Under the pieces are notes generated by a model that searched no databases, was not told the origin of the DNA, and saw nothing but the letters and a program-made list of their open reading frames with translations. A stretch of 6,781 nt of DNA from contig DAOOUW010000067.1 of the NCBI GenBank assembly GCA_035390885.1, positions 1-6,781 of the forward strand, given 5' to 3'. How positions within the stretch are numbered: the stretch's first letter is position 1; the number at the start of each line of letters is the position of its first letter. The stretch is from JAOAFT01 sp035390885 (GTDB lineage Bacteria; Bacteroidota; Ignavibacteria; UBA10030). Of this stretch, positions 6,579 to 6,781 are shown one piece after another. The position numbers and the translations under genes are program-made.

Positions 6579-6742
6579 AGTTACAAAATTCCACTTTCGT
6601 AGAGCAGTGAGCGGCGTTCGAATGCTTTTTTGCTTCCTTTCTTTTTCCGATTTTTTTAAATTCTTCAACTTTTACTAATCTATATTGAAAGATTCATACG
6701 TAAAGCCCTAATTTTTCTCATCCCTGCCTTCTTGATAATCTC

Positions 6743-6781
6743 GTGAAACTTGCTTTCTTACCAATAGATGTTTGGATGGAA
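6743..6781 (+). CDS. Possible start of a further gene, cut by the window edge
   Basis: A GTG at 6743 opens a 13-codon frame (VKLAFLPIDVWME) that continues past the window end. The short hydrophobic-to-acidic start is compatible with a real N-terminus. There is no clear Shine-Dalgarno site and no visible promoter, and the fragment is too short to recognise. It may be only chance open sequence. Confidence 0.15.
   Translation, partial: MKLAFLPIDVWME

Larger units (their letters stand above)
6459..6781. other. Right non-coding region after the operon
   Basis: No convincing complete gene lies here. A 10-base palindrome (TCTTATAAGA, 6473-6482) follows the TPR gene. A second copy of the inverted-repeat element occupies 6494-6578. 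A tiny stem (GCGT 6614-6617 with ATGC 6622-6625, including a G-T pair) precedes six T at 6626-6631, but it is too short to call a terminator with confidence. T-rich stretches follow up to about 6672. A GTG-led open frame begins at 6743 and runs off the right edge. Confidence 0.55.

Noticed and set aside
6614..6631. Small stem followed by six T as an operon terminator
   Set aside because: The stem has only four pairs including one G-T, too weak to call. The larger repeat hairpin upstream is a better but unproven candidate.
6270..6668. A 132-codon minus-strand frame across the end of the TPR gene and the second repeat
   Set aside because: It uses a TTG start, lies antisense to the TPR gene for about half its length, and reads through the repeat element. 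No family resemblance is seen.

Overview
The window is compact bacterial DNA, AT-leaning in its flanks. Six full-length protein genes all read on the + strand and fill positions 396-6458. Gaps or overlaps between neighbours run from a 4-base overlap to about 41 bases, so the block looks like one transcription unit. Most starts have a clear Shine-Dalgarno sequence, and two use GTG. Combining an AMMECR1/Memo pair, a single-chain glycyl-tRNA synthetase, a long-form RmlA and an exported TPR protein suggests a Chlorobi/Ignavibacteria/Kapabacteria-type lineage. Frequent Shine-Dalgarno use argues against typical Bacteroidia. This placement is inference from memory of family distributions and is only moderately to weakly supported.

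Layout. Positions 1-395 hold no convincing gene but contain an 82-base inverted-repeat element (211-292). The operon follows: amrA (AMMECR1 family, 396-953), amrB (Memo family, 950-1786), a Rossmann/DUF2520 putative oxidoreductase (1789-2676), a long-form glucose-1-phosphate thymidylyltransferase (2683-3747), glycyl-tRNA synthetase (3772-5244), and an exported tetratricopeptide-repeat protein (best start 5286, end 6458). Positions 6459-6781 hold a second copy of the same element (6494-6578) and possibly the first codons of another gene at the right edge.

How the genes relate. amrA and amrB are two of the three components named the AmmeMemoRadiSam system. The third, a radical SAM enzyme, is not in the window. 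The DUF2520 gene is packed directly behind amrB and may be a functional partner, but nothing in the sequence proves it. RmlA makes dTDP-glucose for cell-surface sugars, GlyRS charges glycine tRNA, and the TPR protein acts outside the cytoplasm. The last three look like housekeeping or envelope genes sharing a transcript rather than one pathway.

The most unusual structure is the pair of related REPIN-like elements. Each is made of two inverted hairpin halves with a TTCGATACG-type core. They lie in the same orientation, one on each side of the six-gene block. The least understood genes are the amrA/amrB pair without its radical SAM partner, the DUF2520 protein, and the TPR protein with its distinctive non-TPR core.
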